NCBI GenBank assembly: GCA_005223375.1
Contig: RXOD01004928.1
Span: forward strand, 1-17,091
DNA from: Amoebophrya sp. AT5.2
Lineage: Eukaryota; Sar; Dinophyceae; Syndiniales; Amoebophryaceae
Direction of reading: 5' to 3'
DNA length: 17,091 nt
Below are positions 9,004 through 17,091 of this stretch, piece by piece. How positions within the stretch are numbered: the stretch's first letter is position 1; each line of letters opens with the position of its first letter. The notes under the pieces were generated by a model. The model was not told the origin of the DNA, ran no database searches, and saw only the letters and a program-made list of their open reading frames with translations. Made by a program: the position numbers and the translations under genes.

Positions 9004-10304
9004 CGGAGGATTAGTCGCCGCTGCGAGCGGTACGCGGTCAAGAACGCAGAGTTGTTGCCGGCGACGTGAGCAGGCCGCCTGGTTGACAGAGCTCGCATAT
9101 GATTTTCCAAGCAGACTTCTGCTTTCAGTTGCAAACTTGAAGTTCTTGAAGCCTCGCGATTTATTCTCGAGTACCCGAAGTTTTTTACACTCCAACTTTA
9201 CCTTAATGCCGCCGGTCTGTGCGTGTAGCGCGTAGTTTCCATTTTGAGTCGCATTTATTTCGGCGCACGGCAAACTCCGCTACCGCACTCGACATTTGCC
9301 GACACGATCATATACATAGAATTCCGATTTCTTCAATATCCACTCACTACCAGCAGCAGTGGCCAAAACCTTGCGCGTCTCGGGAAGCTGCACATTGCCA
9401 TTTTTCAAGATGTTATTCCCACGAGATTGATTATGGAAACTGGAGCACATTTAGCATTATTTCGCTTCCGAAATGTTGCAGCTTCACATCGAATGTACTG
9501 GACCAAAGTTTAGTTTCAATATTTATACGCAGATGTTGAGCGGTCGAGCACGCGCTCTCAGGCTTTTGAAGAATTTTCTTTTACGAGGTGGGTAGAGAAG
9601 TGGCCACACGCGTTTCAGTGGGTCACACAAGAATGTCACTGTGAAAAATAGTGCTCACGCAGGAAAGATCAAATTTTGGACCCCCACAGCGATTGTGACA
9701 GCGGCGCCTTCTGCTGTCAGAATCGCTTTTCAGGCGAACATAATACGCTGCAGAGCAGATGCAACATCAGGTGGCAAGGAAAACGCTCTACGCAAGAAAG
9801 GCGTGCAGCAGCGTTGGGCGAGCAAGGCTCCATTGATGCAGCATCGTCAGAACTACACGTTCATGTTGTACATTCAAATGCCATCGCAAATGTTGAATAT
9901 TTTGGTATACCGCATGCCCCGTTTCATCACATAAGCTAGCATGTATCTTCGGTTCAGCAGCTTTGTCGAGCTTCGTCGGATTCGAAGTCGAGGCCGCATC
10001 TTGAAAAAGAAACGAGCGACGTGTTCGGCCGAGAGAGCTTCCCGTTTTCTGCGTCGGCAAAAATTGCAAGTGGTCTCGAGGAACTTTCAGCGTGAAGCTG
10101 TACTGCGCTTGAACGAGGAAAGAGAGCGAAAGCAAAGGAGCGTGCAGTGGCGCTCCTGCAACACCGAAGAGATGAAGAGATTGCGCTCCGGTTTACGTCT
10201 CTCAACCCTCTCGGAGAGCTTTTTTACTGAGGAGATATCTAGTACTAGGTGTAGAAGTAAACCTAAAGGTAAAAAACAAAGGGCAACACATACGTGCGGG
10301 TAGC
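9004..10304. other. Spacer between the TTLL gene and the small gene
   Basis: The stretch is AT-richer than the flanking genes, with frequent stops in all frames. Short open frames at 9219-9539, 9244-9513, 9641-9934 and 9676-9939 overlap one another in different frames and show no domain or consistent composition. The 9941-10303 frame is listed separately. No tRNA, rRNA or CRISPR structure is seen. Confidence 0.5.
9941..10303 (+). CDS. Weak candidate ORF, basic 120-residue protein
   Basis: An ATG-initiated frame ends one base before the ATG of the next gene. The product is very basic and charged in the middle (QREAVLRLNEERERKQ, TEEMKRLRSGLRL), could form a short helix, and has no recognised domain. 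GC content and the Arg/Glu pattern are somewhat more gene-like than the surrounding spacer, but the antisense strand is open over much of the same stretch (9954-10205). It may be a 5' untranslated or upstream exon region of the next gene, or chance. Confidence 0.2.
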   Translation: MYLRFSSFVELRRIRSRGRILKKKRATCSAERASRFLRRQKLQVVSRNFQREAVLRLNEERERKQRSVQWRSCNTEEMKRLRSGLRLSTLSESFFTEEISSTRCRSKPKGKKQRATHTCG

Positions 10305-11185
10305 ATGGCGGACGATACATTTCCGGAGCTGTATCCCTTACGGGACTGTCGTTATCCCGTTGACGCGGAGACAACTGTGCGTGGTGGTGGCAGGTACCAA
10401 ACGAGAAAAAACCTGTTCTCCGTGCCGACCTACACCACAAAGGGCCCGACTGTGGAAAACGTGATTGACCAGAGGTGCGCCGACATTTTGCTTTCATTCA
10501 ATCACTCACGCTCTTCATTTGTTGATCTAACCGCACAGCGTTCGCATCGAATAGCCAGAATCACGAAACTCCAGGCCCGCCGGTGTGACGACGCAGAAAT
10601 TTTCGGATGTGAACATGGCAGACCTCGTGGGATACAAGGACCAATACTGGAAACTCGAGCTGTCCGAAAACCCACAACGCGTCAAGAAACACGACATTGT
10701 CACGAACGTACGGAAACCTTTTTCTTCGTGTAGGTGTGGTAATAGTTGATCATGTGGTTCACCTTCATATTTGGTTCTAGAGTTATTGGCGGGAGGGGGA
10801 CTTTATATCCCTTCATGACTCCGTAAATCATTGATGCCCCGGCTACGTTCATCCACGGATGCGTGCGGCCTTTCAACGCCGTCGGTTGCGCGTGGTTTCG
10901 GTCCGAAAATAAAAAGTATATAGGGGTGCGGCACTGAGTAGCAGATCGAGCCTCGCGAGCCCTGGCCCTTATGTCGGAAGCTTCCCCAGAAAACATAAAA
11001 CTATGTGAAAAAGAGAGCCATCAAGGAGTGAATGAACGACTATCGTCGAAATTTTTTCACAGGCCATGAAAGCTCCGGAACCATTCCGCCCAGCCAGGGA
11101 AGTACCGAAGGAGAAATCTATCAAAATGCCGCAGAAGGGGCGCGTCGCGAACTTTACTGCAGGGGAGTTTCGCGAAGGCTACTAA
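10305..11185 (+). CDS. Small basic protein of unknown function, three exons
   Basis: Exons are 10305-10474, 10575 to 10707 or 10724, and 11063 or 11059 to 11185, giving 141 or 148 residues. I do not recognise the family. Seen: the N-terminus MADDTFPELYPLRDCRYPVD, then GGRYQTRKNLFSVPTYTTKG. The middle exon reads in a different frame from exon 1 (FSDVNMADLVGYKDQYWKLE, then ENPQRVKKHDIVTNV). The last exon gives APEPFRPAREVPKEKSIKMP and ends RVANFTAGEFREGY before TAA. The protein is soluble, Tyr/Pro/Lys-rich, with no signal peptide or membrane segment. Coding status rests on three phase-compatible segments that only read sensibly after splicing. Its composition resembles small cytoskeletal or axonemal proteins, but that is a guess. 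The start is the first ATG and is preceded by ggtag, a possible acceptor. Confidence 0.65.
10475..10574 (+). other. Intron 1 of the small gene, 100 nt
   Basis: GT-AG intron, phase 2: donor ACCAGAG|GTGCGC and acceptor GAAACTCCAG|GCCC. It joins GPTVENVIDQ to RPAGVTTQKFSD. A better-looking acceptor at CTAACCGCACAG (about 10539) leads to an in-frame TAG, so the later AG is chosen. The length is close to the 94-nt intron of the TTLL gene. Confidence 0.65.
10708..11062 (+). other. Intron 2 of the small gene (two possible boundaries)
   Basis: Canonical reading: donor ACGAAC|GTACGG at 10708 and a strong acceptor ATTTTTTCACAG at 11062, phase 0, joining KKHDIVTN to AMKAPEPF. Direct-repeat reading: 334 nt removed between tttttc words at 10719-10724 and 11053-11058, joining VRKPFS to QAMKAPEP, also in frame but without GT-AG ends. 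The canonical reading is preferred because of the T-rich tract and CACAG. The interior is AT-rich, has stops in all frames and contains the small palindrome tttcgg-t-ccgaaa near 10897. Confidence 0.6.
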
Positions 11186-12081
11186 AAAGCAGCCAGACGA
11201 GAGCACACGGCGGTGTCTATGTTTTCGTGCCGCGCGCGACAATTTACTACCTACTCTCTAGCCCGACCCCGATCTCTAACTCAAATGTAGCAAATCATTT
11301 CAATATTGGTTGGTTTCTGTTTTGGTCACGATCTAACGGTACTTCTGGAGGGGGAGGGCTGTAGCTGTAGGCAACACGTTAATTCCTTGTCATAGGTTGC
11401 ATGTTCTCGACGGCCCATTGTAGCCACCCCTCGGTCCCACAAACACTTGCCACTGACATCGACACATTTTACATGGTTGTGTTTTGCTCGGAGTCGTTCT
11501 GGCTATCAAAACTGCGATACGAGTTGCACACAATGGGCGAGCGCTTTCCTTTTACCCGCAGGTGTTCGATTCTTTGTTTTTGGAAGATCCATTTTTTCAA
11601 CACTGTGCTGAGATCCGAGCCTCTGCGTTGCGTGCAGCGTGTAAAGGGCACGAGTGGATCATGCGCACTTGCTTCCCGACCGCGACCTTCTCCTCTCTAC
11701 TACTACTGCATCTAAATAATAGGCTGTGACAGCGACTTTGATGCGGCTTGTGGTAACATGCTGCCGCGTCTGAGTAGTACTACGAGTAGTGCTAATGTCT
11801 CTTGTTATTGTTTGGCCTCGTTGTTTCTTTAATTAACATTCATGCCAGCAGCGCTTTTGCCAGTATAGTTTGTTTCTGCGGTCGACACACAGAGTCGGCA
11901 CTGAGGCTGTTCTGCGGCCTTTTGAATTGGAAGCAGTAAAAGCTCACGCGAAAAAGACATCGAGCGTGCCCTCACGACCGCGACGGCTGCGACACACCTG
12001 CAGCGTGCTGATGCCCTTGGCAGTTCAGCAACTTTGAATTGCCAGCGCGACGAGCGGCGCGACGAATTCTTTTTTTTTTAG
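11186..12081. other. Spacer before the giant ORF, ending in an acceptor-like T tract
   Basis: No gene is supported in most of this stretch. Open frames at 11401-11715 and 11484-11729 overlap in different frames and give low-quality peptides. The end, 12070-12081, is a run of ten T followed by AG, exactly like a 3' splice site or trans-splice acceptor, directly before reading-frame-like sequence at 12082. An upstream exon of the next gene may be hidden between about 11750 and 12060, but I cannot define it. Confidence 0.45.
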
Positions 12082-12304
12082 TTCAGCAATTGCAACAACG
12101 CCTACCTTGGGTTCGAGCGAGGATGTGAAGAAAGCGAGCCATCAACCTGAAAATGAAGAAGTGCAACGTGCTCTAGCGGGTGGCGACCTCATCTTCGGTA
12201 AAAAGAAAGGAAGCAAGGTCCGCTGTGATAGCTTCCGTCCCGTGCTGGAAGTTTTCGCCAACAATGGAGAGGCTCCTCCCGGCGGTCAGAGTAACAACTA
12301 CGAG
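12082..12304 (+). CDS. Probable upstream exon of the giant membrane-protein gene
   Basis: After the T-tract acceptor one frame is open to a stop at 12305-12307 and reads like coding sequence (IATTPTLGSSEDVKKASHQP, then ENEEVQRALAGGDLIFGKKK). It has no ATG of its own, so it would need an upstream exon or a trans-spliced start elsewhere. A donor TTCG|GTAAAAAG at 12198, phase 1, could join in frame to acceptors at 12304 (CTACGAG) or 12349 (CTGGACAAG), both entering the giant ORF. Which is used cannot be decided by eye; the later one has the better pyrimidine stretch. Confidence 0.4.
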
Positions 12305-12324
12305 TGATCAACAGAAATACCAGC

Positions 12325-15300
12325 ATGAGGTCTCCTCGCCCTGGACAAGGCTCGTCGACGCCGTTGCGGGAGGGACCAGCGTCAACCGTCGAACAGTGTA
12401 CCAAACTTGGGATCAGCAAAAAAGCCGAGTGCAACAACGAAGAAGACGACATAGATGTCAGTGGCTCCAGCAGCTTCGGTGCCACCGCGTATGCAGGTAC
12501 CCAGAAGACGCGGGATGTCTCGTCACACTCCGCCCTCTCCTCGAGAAGGGATGACCCCGCGGTTATCCGGGCGGTCGTGCCCGGCGGGGGCGTGAGCGAT
12601 CCGAAGCCGAGCGTAGAAGTACAACAAGTAGTAGGCCGCGGGAACAACGCGGAATCTCAGGAGCCGCGTCGTGAGCCGCAGCAGCTGGTCCTCGAGAGTT
12701 GCACCGATGTTGCGAGGACCAAAAGCTGCGGCTCACGACGCAGCTCCCGAGATCCTGCGAGGGATGCCGATTTTGCGGGCGGTGCGCGCGGGCGGTGCGC
12801 GGAGCCATTCTCGGAGTGGTCCGTCCACGAAGATGCAGCCGCGATGCCGTATGAAGGTGGAAGCTGTCTGCCGCAGGATGAGTTCCGCGGGACTACTTCT
12901 CTTGGGGGTCAACGTCAAGCGGAAAGAAAGCAAAGCAGCGAATCGGCGGCTGTGTCCACGACGACGTGGCAAACCTCCAACGTGGGGACAGCTGAAGGGA
13001 CAGCCGCAATCTTCAGGAGCAGGTTCAGTTCGGGTTCGGGATCGTGTTCGGCTTCTGCGTCGAAAAGTAGGGGGCGCTCCGAATCTTCACTGGGCGATGC
13101 GAATTATCCGTGTAACCAGTTGGTTTGCAGCGACTGGCACTACGGGGGCGGGCAGCTCCGCGCACTGCTCGACCCGCCGCCGCAAGGCTCGGAATTAGCA
13201 TGTTTAGGGGAGCAGCCGCGGAATGCGGAGAGTTGCGGTTCGGAGTCCGGGCTCGTCGTGCAGCCCGACGGACGAGGAAGTACATCTAACGGTGACAACG
13301 ATCATAATAGCGAGCAGCGGCTTTATTTTGTCGGGGGTGTAGCGGACCACGTATCCCCGTCGCGCGAGCGTGAATGCAGCCTGGTGATACTCCCGCGCGA
13401 CGCATCGGACGAGTCTGACTTGGTGTTCCACTTTCCGGATCGCCTGGAGGAGGCCGTTTCACCGCTCGCGTTCCGCGATTGTTCTCCAGCCGCCGATGAC
13501 GAGGGCGCGACGTACTTCGACAAGCAGGGTTCGTACGGGTTTGCACCGATGAGGGAAAACACCTCTCCATTGGGGGGTGCGCGGACGAAAGCAGGCTCTC
13601 TCAGCAGGCAGGCTCTCTCCGGCAGGCTCTCTCCGCTGCGGCTAGGGTCCCCCGACGTCTCCCCGCTGCGACCGGCGGGAAACGCCAGCTCAGAACACTG
13701 GCCTCCTACTGCACCCGACCCAGTGCGGCGTGACAAACGGGACGCGGCCGGGCGGACGCTGCCGAAACAAGTGCCGCGAGCAGGACCGGGGCACCGGGAG
13801 AAAAGCAGCTGCAGCAGCAGCGTGGAAATGACTCTGCTGTACAACGATGACTCTTCTGGCGAGGCGGCAATCCGCTGTAGAGGTCGCGACGAAAGTTCGC
13901 TGCGCCCTCGGCAGCTCGTGGTCACGTATGACGACGTCGCGCAGCAGCACGACAAACAAAGACAGCACGCGGCGAGTAGTCACCGAGCTCGCTCGAAAAC
14001 AGGCGGGGAGCAGACGGCAAGAGCGGGAGTCAGACCGCCGAGAGTACAACAAGATCCAGTGAGTCAGTGTGCGAAAATGGCGGGCCCGGGCTGCTACTCG
14101 CGCAAGATTGGCTTTGCGGACAGGAAAGGCTCGCCACCCGTAGCAGATTCGGATCGGGGCAAGGGGGAGCGCTGCCATGATGAAGATTCGCCTGTGCTGC
14201 AGCAAGACGAGGCGGACTCTCGGCGGGGTCGGCAGAGGAGGAGGGCGGTGTCAGTTCATAACGCTACTTCTCCTCTCAGTTGTGAGCACGATCCGAAGAA
14301 GGTCCTGTGCGAGAGTGGTGCGCACCTGCAGATGGACGGGCCGCAGTGCCGACACGTGGATGAGTGGTCCAGCCGGAACTCGTGTTCCGCTTCCGTGTCC
14401 AGCGTGAATCGTGACACTTTTGAAGTGAGCACGCTTTCGCAGCTGGATCACAGCTGGGCGGCGGGCGACGTCGCCACGCCCCTGGGAAGCAAGGCACTTG
14501 GGGGCGGACGGCCAAAGATGCCGCGTCGTCGGTATTCCCAGAAAGGGACAGCTTCGCAGCGGCACAACATGCGCGCGGAATTCCTCAACCAGCCCGGGCG
14601 CGGACCCGCAGGCGATGCTGCTCCCGCGCTCTTGCATAACCGCGACTCGTCAGATGATGACTGGGACGGCGAAGGAACTCGGAACCGCACGCCGCGCCGC
14701 GGACCACGCGACCAGAGCGGGCACAAATACGTTCGCAAAGGCCGCACGCGACGAGGGGCTCCACCAGGCGGCGGGCCGCCGGACGATGACGGCGACGAGA
14801 GCGAGAGCGAGACACTCCCGCGCAGTTTGCCTTTGCCTCGCCAGACACAACGAGAACTCGCCGGCATTGTCTGTTCCTGTTGTCGCCGACTTGGGAAACT
14901 GGGGCCCATGCCCTGCTTCGTCGCCGAGCTTTCGCCCGTTGTGGTCGCGGCGAGCTTGTTCATTCTCCTCACGCTTTGGCAGCTGCGGTTGCTGTTTCTG
15001 CATTTGCCGACGCTAAATGAGTTTGAAGATACAGACGCGTGGGCGCAAATCTGGCTCATGGCATTCTACTTTATCGCAGCGCTGCACTTCGGCTCGGGAC
15101 TGCTGGCGCAAGCCTTTCGCTCACTGTTTGAGCACATTGAATTCGCAAGTGCCGAACACCTCTTGTCGCTGGCACGGCGGGCACAGATCTTAGAGCTTGG
15201 GAGTCGTTCTGGCGCCGGCGCTGGGGGTCCCCAGCACATCGGCCTGGACGAAGAAGAGCATCCGCCATCTAGCGACAACGAGAACAACAGCCCGATGTGC

Positions 15301-17091
15301 TTGCCCGATTATGGAGGCGAGGGGGCGCCGGAAATGAAGCGACCGCGCCTCTACGAGGACGAAAGGCGCGCCGTTTCCCGGTGCGACTCGGATAAAGCGT
15401 TCTTCGCAGACGAAGCGGAACGCTTCAGAACTCCCGACGGCAAACGGGACCGGGGGGCACTCTCGATTGACACTAGGAGCGTTCATGTGCAGCGCGAGCG
15501 GACGGGGACACCAGCGAGCGGCGAGGGAGAAGAGCACCGCCTCCATCCGGCAGAGCAGGAGATCGGTCCAAGAAAGAACAAGAAAAAACACTCGACAAAA
15601 CACTCGACACAGAAGTCGGTGCTTGGGACGGTGATCCTCACCGGGCTTTTCGCAACGAATTTCGCACTCCTGCTCGCGGTCTGGCAGTACCAGATCCGTA
15701 CGGAACAGAACCTGCGCGCCGTGCTGCGTTTTTTCGCCGATGAACTGCCGTCGAGAACGCTTGCAAACCTCGTGCCGAACGCCCTGCAAGGAGCAGACCC
15801 CAGTTCGCCCCACCAGGCGATCCAGCTGGAAGTACCCCACTACAAGCCGCTCACCCATTTTTTCGCGCACGATGGCGTCGCCATTCGGCAGCGCGGCACT
15901 TCCGGCGAGTGGTATACGATCCGGTCGCGGCAAAGCCCCGCTGCCGCGCGCCAAAATCACAGACGTGATAGGACCCGGGAGACAGATTTTGTCGCGCCGC
16001 GGGATCGCGATGCGCTGCGGGCGTCCGCGCCGAGCAAGCGCGAGGACGGGAGGCTTCACAGAGCTGCAGTGCTCGCGTCGGCGAAGGCGAGGGGCGCGCG
16101 AAGAAGAAGCAGAGGGGAAATCAAGAAACCAGCACGCGAACAGCGTAACAAAGGGGGACTCACGAACGGCTTCCGCGTGCTGCTCGGGTGGGCGCGCGCG
16201 GCGTTCACCAAGGGCCGAACGGCGGAGGAGGAAGCGGCGGTGTACGAAAGATATCTGCGGGAGCGCGCCTACGACGAAGCCGCGTTGTTTTCCGAGCGGC
16301 TGCGCGTGCATTTGAAGCGGTTGCTGCATCTGATCTGCCGGAAAGGACCGGGCGAATTCCGGTCGCAGCCGCTGACGTGGAAGCTCTTTGGCGGCGGCGA
16401 CGCGTCGAAGCTGGTTGGGGTCACGCTCGCACCGGACGGGCGGCGGGCGGGGCAGACGCCTGACAATCATCAGAGCCCGTTGTGGCTGAAGCTACGCGTG
16501 ACTCACGTGGAGAATCCGTTGAGAGATCTGAGCGGCGCTGCAGCGGGCAAGCCGAGCGTGTTGCACGACCAGTCCCCCCGGGGAGCGGACGGCGACCTCG
16601 AGGATGAGGAGCCTACGGACGAGCACGAGCACTTTTCGACTTTCGAGAACGCCATTGGGCTTTTCCGGCATTTGTTTCCGACTTTGTTTTCTGTTTCTCC
16701 TGGCGTCCCGCTGCAACCCTTGGAAAGCATTCTGCGAACGCTGTCCGAAGTGGCGCATTCCGTGCAGCCTCCCGACGCTCTCGAGCCCAAGCACTGTGCG
16801 GTCGGCCGCGCGAAACTGGCCAAGCCCTGGGCAGACCTCCGGCGCCAGCTGCAGAAGTTGGAGAAGTTTTTGCAGACCTCTTTTGTCCTCGCGCGTTGGC
16901 AGGAGGCCCGAGACCGGCTCGAGGATAGCATTGCTTTTCAGGCGCACGAGGACCTCGGGCTGGCATGGCACGTGGCCCGCGCCGTGGTGGACGTCTCTTT
17001 TCACCGCGTGGCCTGGGCGTGGGAGGGAGTGAAGGCGTGGGTCGTTGGCGGAGACGATACCATATCCCCGACTGGTGGCCGCACGGTGGCC
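12325..17091 (+). CDS. Giant multi-pass membrane protein, partial, unknown family
   Basis: One frame is open from 12295 (after a TAA at 12292) to the last base, at least 1589 codons from the first ATG, and runs off the window. Residues 1 to about 850 are polar, Ser/Arg/Gly/Asp-rich and probably disordered. A Cys cluster (IVCSCCRRLGKLGPMPC) precedes hydrophobic segment 1 (about 871-893, VVVAASLFILLTLWQLRLLF). Segment 2 is at about 908-930 (IWLMAFYFIAALHFGSGLLA). A polar loop of about 165 residues ends in the basic tract KNKKKHSTKHSTQK, then segment 3 (about 1098-1121, VLGTVILTGLFATNFALLLA). The C-terminal part is globular-looking, with Trp/Leu-rich helices and a likely coiled coil (LRRQLQKLEKFLQTSF). 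No catalytic motif is recognised. Without a stop over nearly 4.8 kb it is certainly coding; the start, any further exons and the function are open. Confidence 0.85.
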   Translation, partial: MRSPRPGQGSSTPLREGPASTVEQCTKLGISKKAECNNEEDDIDVSGSSSFGATAYAGTQKTRDVSSHSALSSRRDDPAVIRAVVPGGGVSDPKPSVEVQQVVGRGNNAESQEPRREPQQLVLESCTDVARTKSCGSRRSSRDPARDADFAGGARGRCAEPFSEWSVHEDAAAMPYEGGSCLPQDEFRGTTSLGGQRQAERKQSSESAAVSTTTWQTSNVGTAEGTAAIFRSRFSSGSGSCSASASKSRGRSESSLGDANYPCNQLVCSDWHYGGGQLRALLDPPPQGSELACLGEQPRNAESCGSESGLVVQPDGRGSTSNGDNDHNSEQRLYFVGGVADHVSPSRERECSLVILPRDASDESDLVFHFPDRLEEAVSPLAFRDCSPAADDEGATYFDKQGSYGFAPMRENTSPLGGARTKAGSLSRQALSGRLSPLRLGSPDVSPLRPAGNASSEHWPPTAPDPVRRDKRDAAGRTLPKQVPRAGPGHREKSSCSSSVEMTLLYNDDSSGEAAIRCRGRDESSLRPRQLVVTYDDVAQQHDKQRQHAASSHRARSKTGGEQTARAGVRPPRVQQDPVSQCAKMAGPGCYSRKIGFADRKGSPPVADSDRGKGERCHDEDSPVLQQDEADSRRGRQRRRAVSVHNATSPLSCEHDPKKVLCESGAHLQMDGPQCRHVDEWSSRNSCSASVSSVNRDTFEVSTLSQLDHSWAAGDVATPLGSKALGGGRPKMPRRRYSQKGTASQRHNMRAEFLNQPGRGPAGDAAPALLHNRDSSDDDWDGEGTRNRTPRRGPRDQSGHKYVRKGRTRRGAPPGGGPPDDDGDESESETLPRSLPLPRQTQRELAGIVCSCCRRLGKLGPMPCFVAELSPVVVAASLFILLTLWQLRLLFLHLPTLNEFEDTDAWAQIWLMAFYFIAALHFGSGLLAQAFRSLFEHIEFASAEHLLSLARRAQILELGSRSGAGAGGPQHIGLDEEEHPPSSDNENNSPMCLPDYGGEGAPEMKRPRLYEDERRAVSRCDSDKAFFADEAERFRTPDGKRDRGALSIDTRSVHVQRERTGTPASGEGEEHRLHPAEQEIGPRKNKKKHSTKHSTQKSVLGTVILTGLFATNFALLLAVWQYQIRTEQNLRAVLRFFADELPSRTLANLVPNALQGADPSSPHQAIQLEVPHYKPLTHFFAHDGVAIRQRGTSGEWYTIRSRQSPAAARQNHRRDRTRETDFVAPRDRDALRASAPSKREDGRLHRAAVLASAKARGARRRSRGEIKKPAREQRNKGGLTNGFRVLLGWARAAFTKGRTAEEEAAVYERYLRERAYDEAALFSERLRVHLKRLLHLICRKGPGEFRSQPLTWKLFGGGDASKLVGVTLAPDGRRAGQTPDNHQSPLWLKLRVTHVENPLRDLSGAAAGKPSVLHDQSPRGADGDLEDEEPTDEHEHFSTFENAIGLFRHLFPTLFSVSPGVPLQPLESILRTLSEVAHSVQPPDALEPKHCAVGRAKLAKPWADLRRQLQKLEKFLQTSFVLARWQEARDRLEDSIAFQAHEDLGLAWHVARAVVDVSFHRVAWAWEGVKAWVVGGDDTISPTGGRTVA
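12648..12759. repeat. Inverted repeat (47-bp arms) inside the giant ORF
   Basis: The left arm 12648-12694 and right arm 12713-12759 are reverse complements at about 40 of 47 positions. The best stretch is gctgcggctcacgacgc, on the right arm, which pairs perfectly with the left. The 18-base spacer is agagttgcaccgatgttg. The reading frame runs through it without a stop (QEPRREPQQLVLESC to DVARTKSCGSRRSSR). It could fold as a hairpin in DNA or RNA. Confidence 0.85.
13591..13633. repeat. Short tandem repeat gcaggctctctc, three copies
   Basis: Exact 12-mers start at 13591, 13608 and 13622, with spacers of 5 and 2 bases. The spacing is not a multiple of three, so the copies are read in shifting frames (AGSLSRQALSGRLSPLRL) in the disordered part of the giant protein. 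This looks like local replication slippage. Confidence 0.8.

Noticed and set aside
10480..10733. Direct continuation of exon 1 of the small gene to the stop at 10733
   Set aside because: After about 10475 this frame loses gene-like character, while the adjacent frame from 10575 reads well, so an intron is more likely.
12110..12120. gggttcgagc word resembling a tRNA B box
   Set aside because: There is no matching A box or cloverleaf around it, and it lies in probable coding sequence.
12671..13198. 175-codon + strand frame in another phase
   Set aside because: It overlaps the giant ORF. Its peptide AAAHDAAPEI also appears on the minus strand, which is just the inverted repeat being read both ways.
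15190..16470. 426-codon minus-strand frame
   Set aside because: It is fully inside the giant + strand ORF, which continues well beyond it in both directions. No domain or membrane pattern is seen in the minus-strand product.
1..17091. CRISPR arrays, rRNA, tRNA, transposase or phage genes
   Set aside because: Nothing of these kinds was seen on either strand. The repeats present lack regular spacers, and no recognisable mobile-element protein is encoded.

Overview
The window looks like nuclear DNA from a GC-rich protist. It has long, densely coding exons of low-complexity protein, spliceosomal introns of about 90-730 nt, AT-richer spacers and satellite DNA, and no sign of bacterial operons or ribosome binding sites. 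All three genes I can support lie on the + strand. Unidirectional genes plus introns bounded by direct repeats fit an alveolate, perhaps a dinoflagellate-type parasite such as Amoebophrya, but that placement is inference and no diagnostic sequence such as a spliced leader was found.

Layout. 2-368: satellite-like tandem repeat of 144-147 bp, entering from the left edge. About 380-1100: pyrimidine-rich degenerate repeat. 1101-1917: spacer or 5' flank. 1918-9003: a five-exon gene for a giant tubulin tyrosine ligase-like (TTLL) enzyme, with about 1100 mostly disordered residues followed by a TTL/ATP-grasp core split by introns. 9004-10304: spacer with one weak ORF. 10305-11185: a small three-exon gene for a basic protein of about 141-148 residues that I do not recognise. 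11186-12081: spacer ending in a strong splice-acceptor-like T tract. 12082 to the right edge: a very large gene whose main exon stays open from 12295 to 17091, at least 1589 codons from its first Met, encoding a membrane protein with three hydrophobic segments and no family I can name.

The most interesting signals concern introns and repeats. The third TTLL intron region carries a 47-bp near-perfect direct repeat of exon sequence and a 79-bp inverted copy of its own 3' boundary. The last TTLL intron, and possibly the last intron of the small gene, can be removed exactly between 6-bp direct repeats without GT-AG ends, as in introner-type invasive introns. The giant ORF contains an 112-bp hairpin-like inverted repeat within coding sequence. 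Each of these has a more ordinary alternative, which is stated.

Functionally, only the TTLL gene can be placed: it should add glutamate (or a related amino acid) to tubulin tails on axonemal or cytoplasmic microtubules. Nothing in the sequence shows that the three genes act together.
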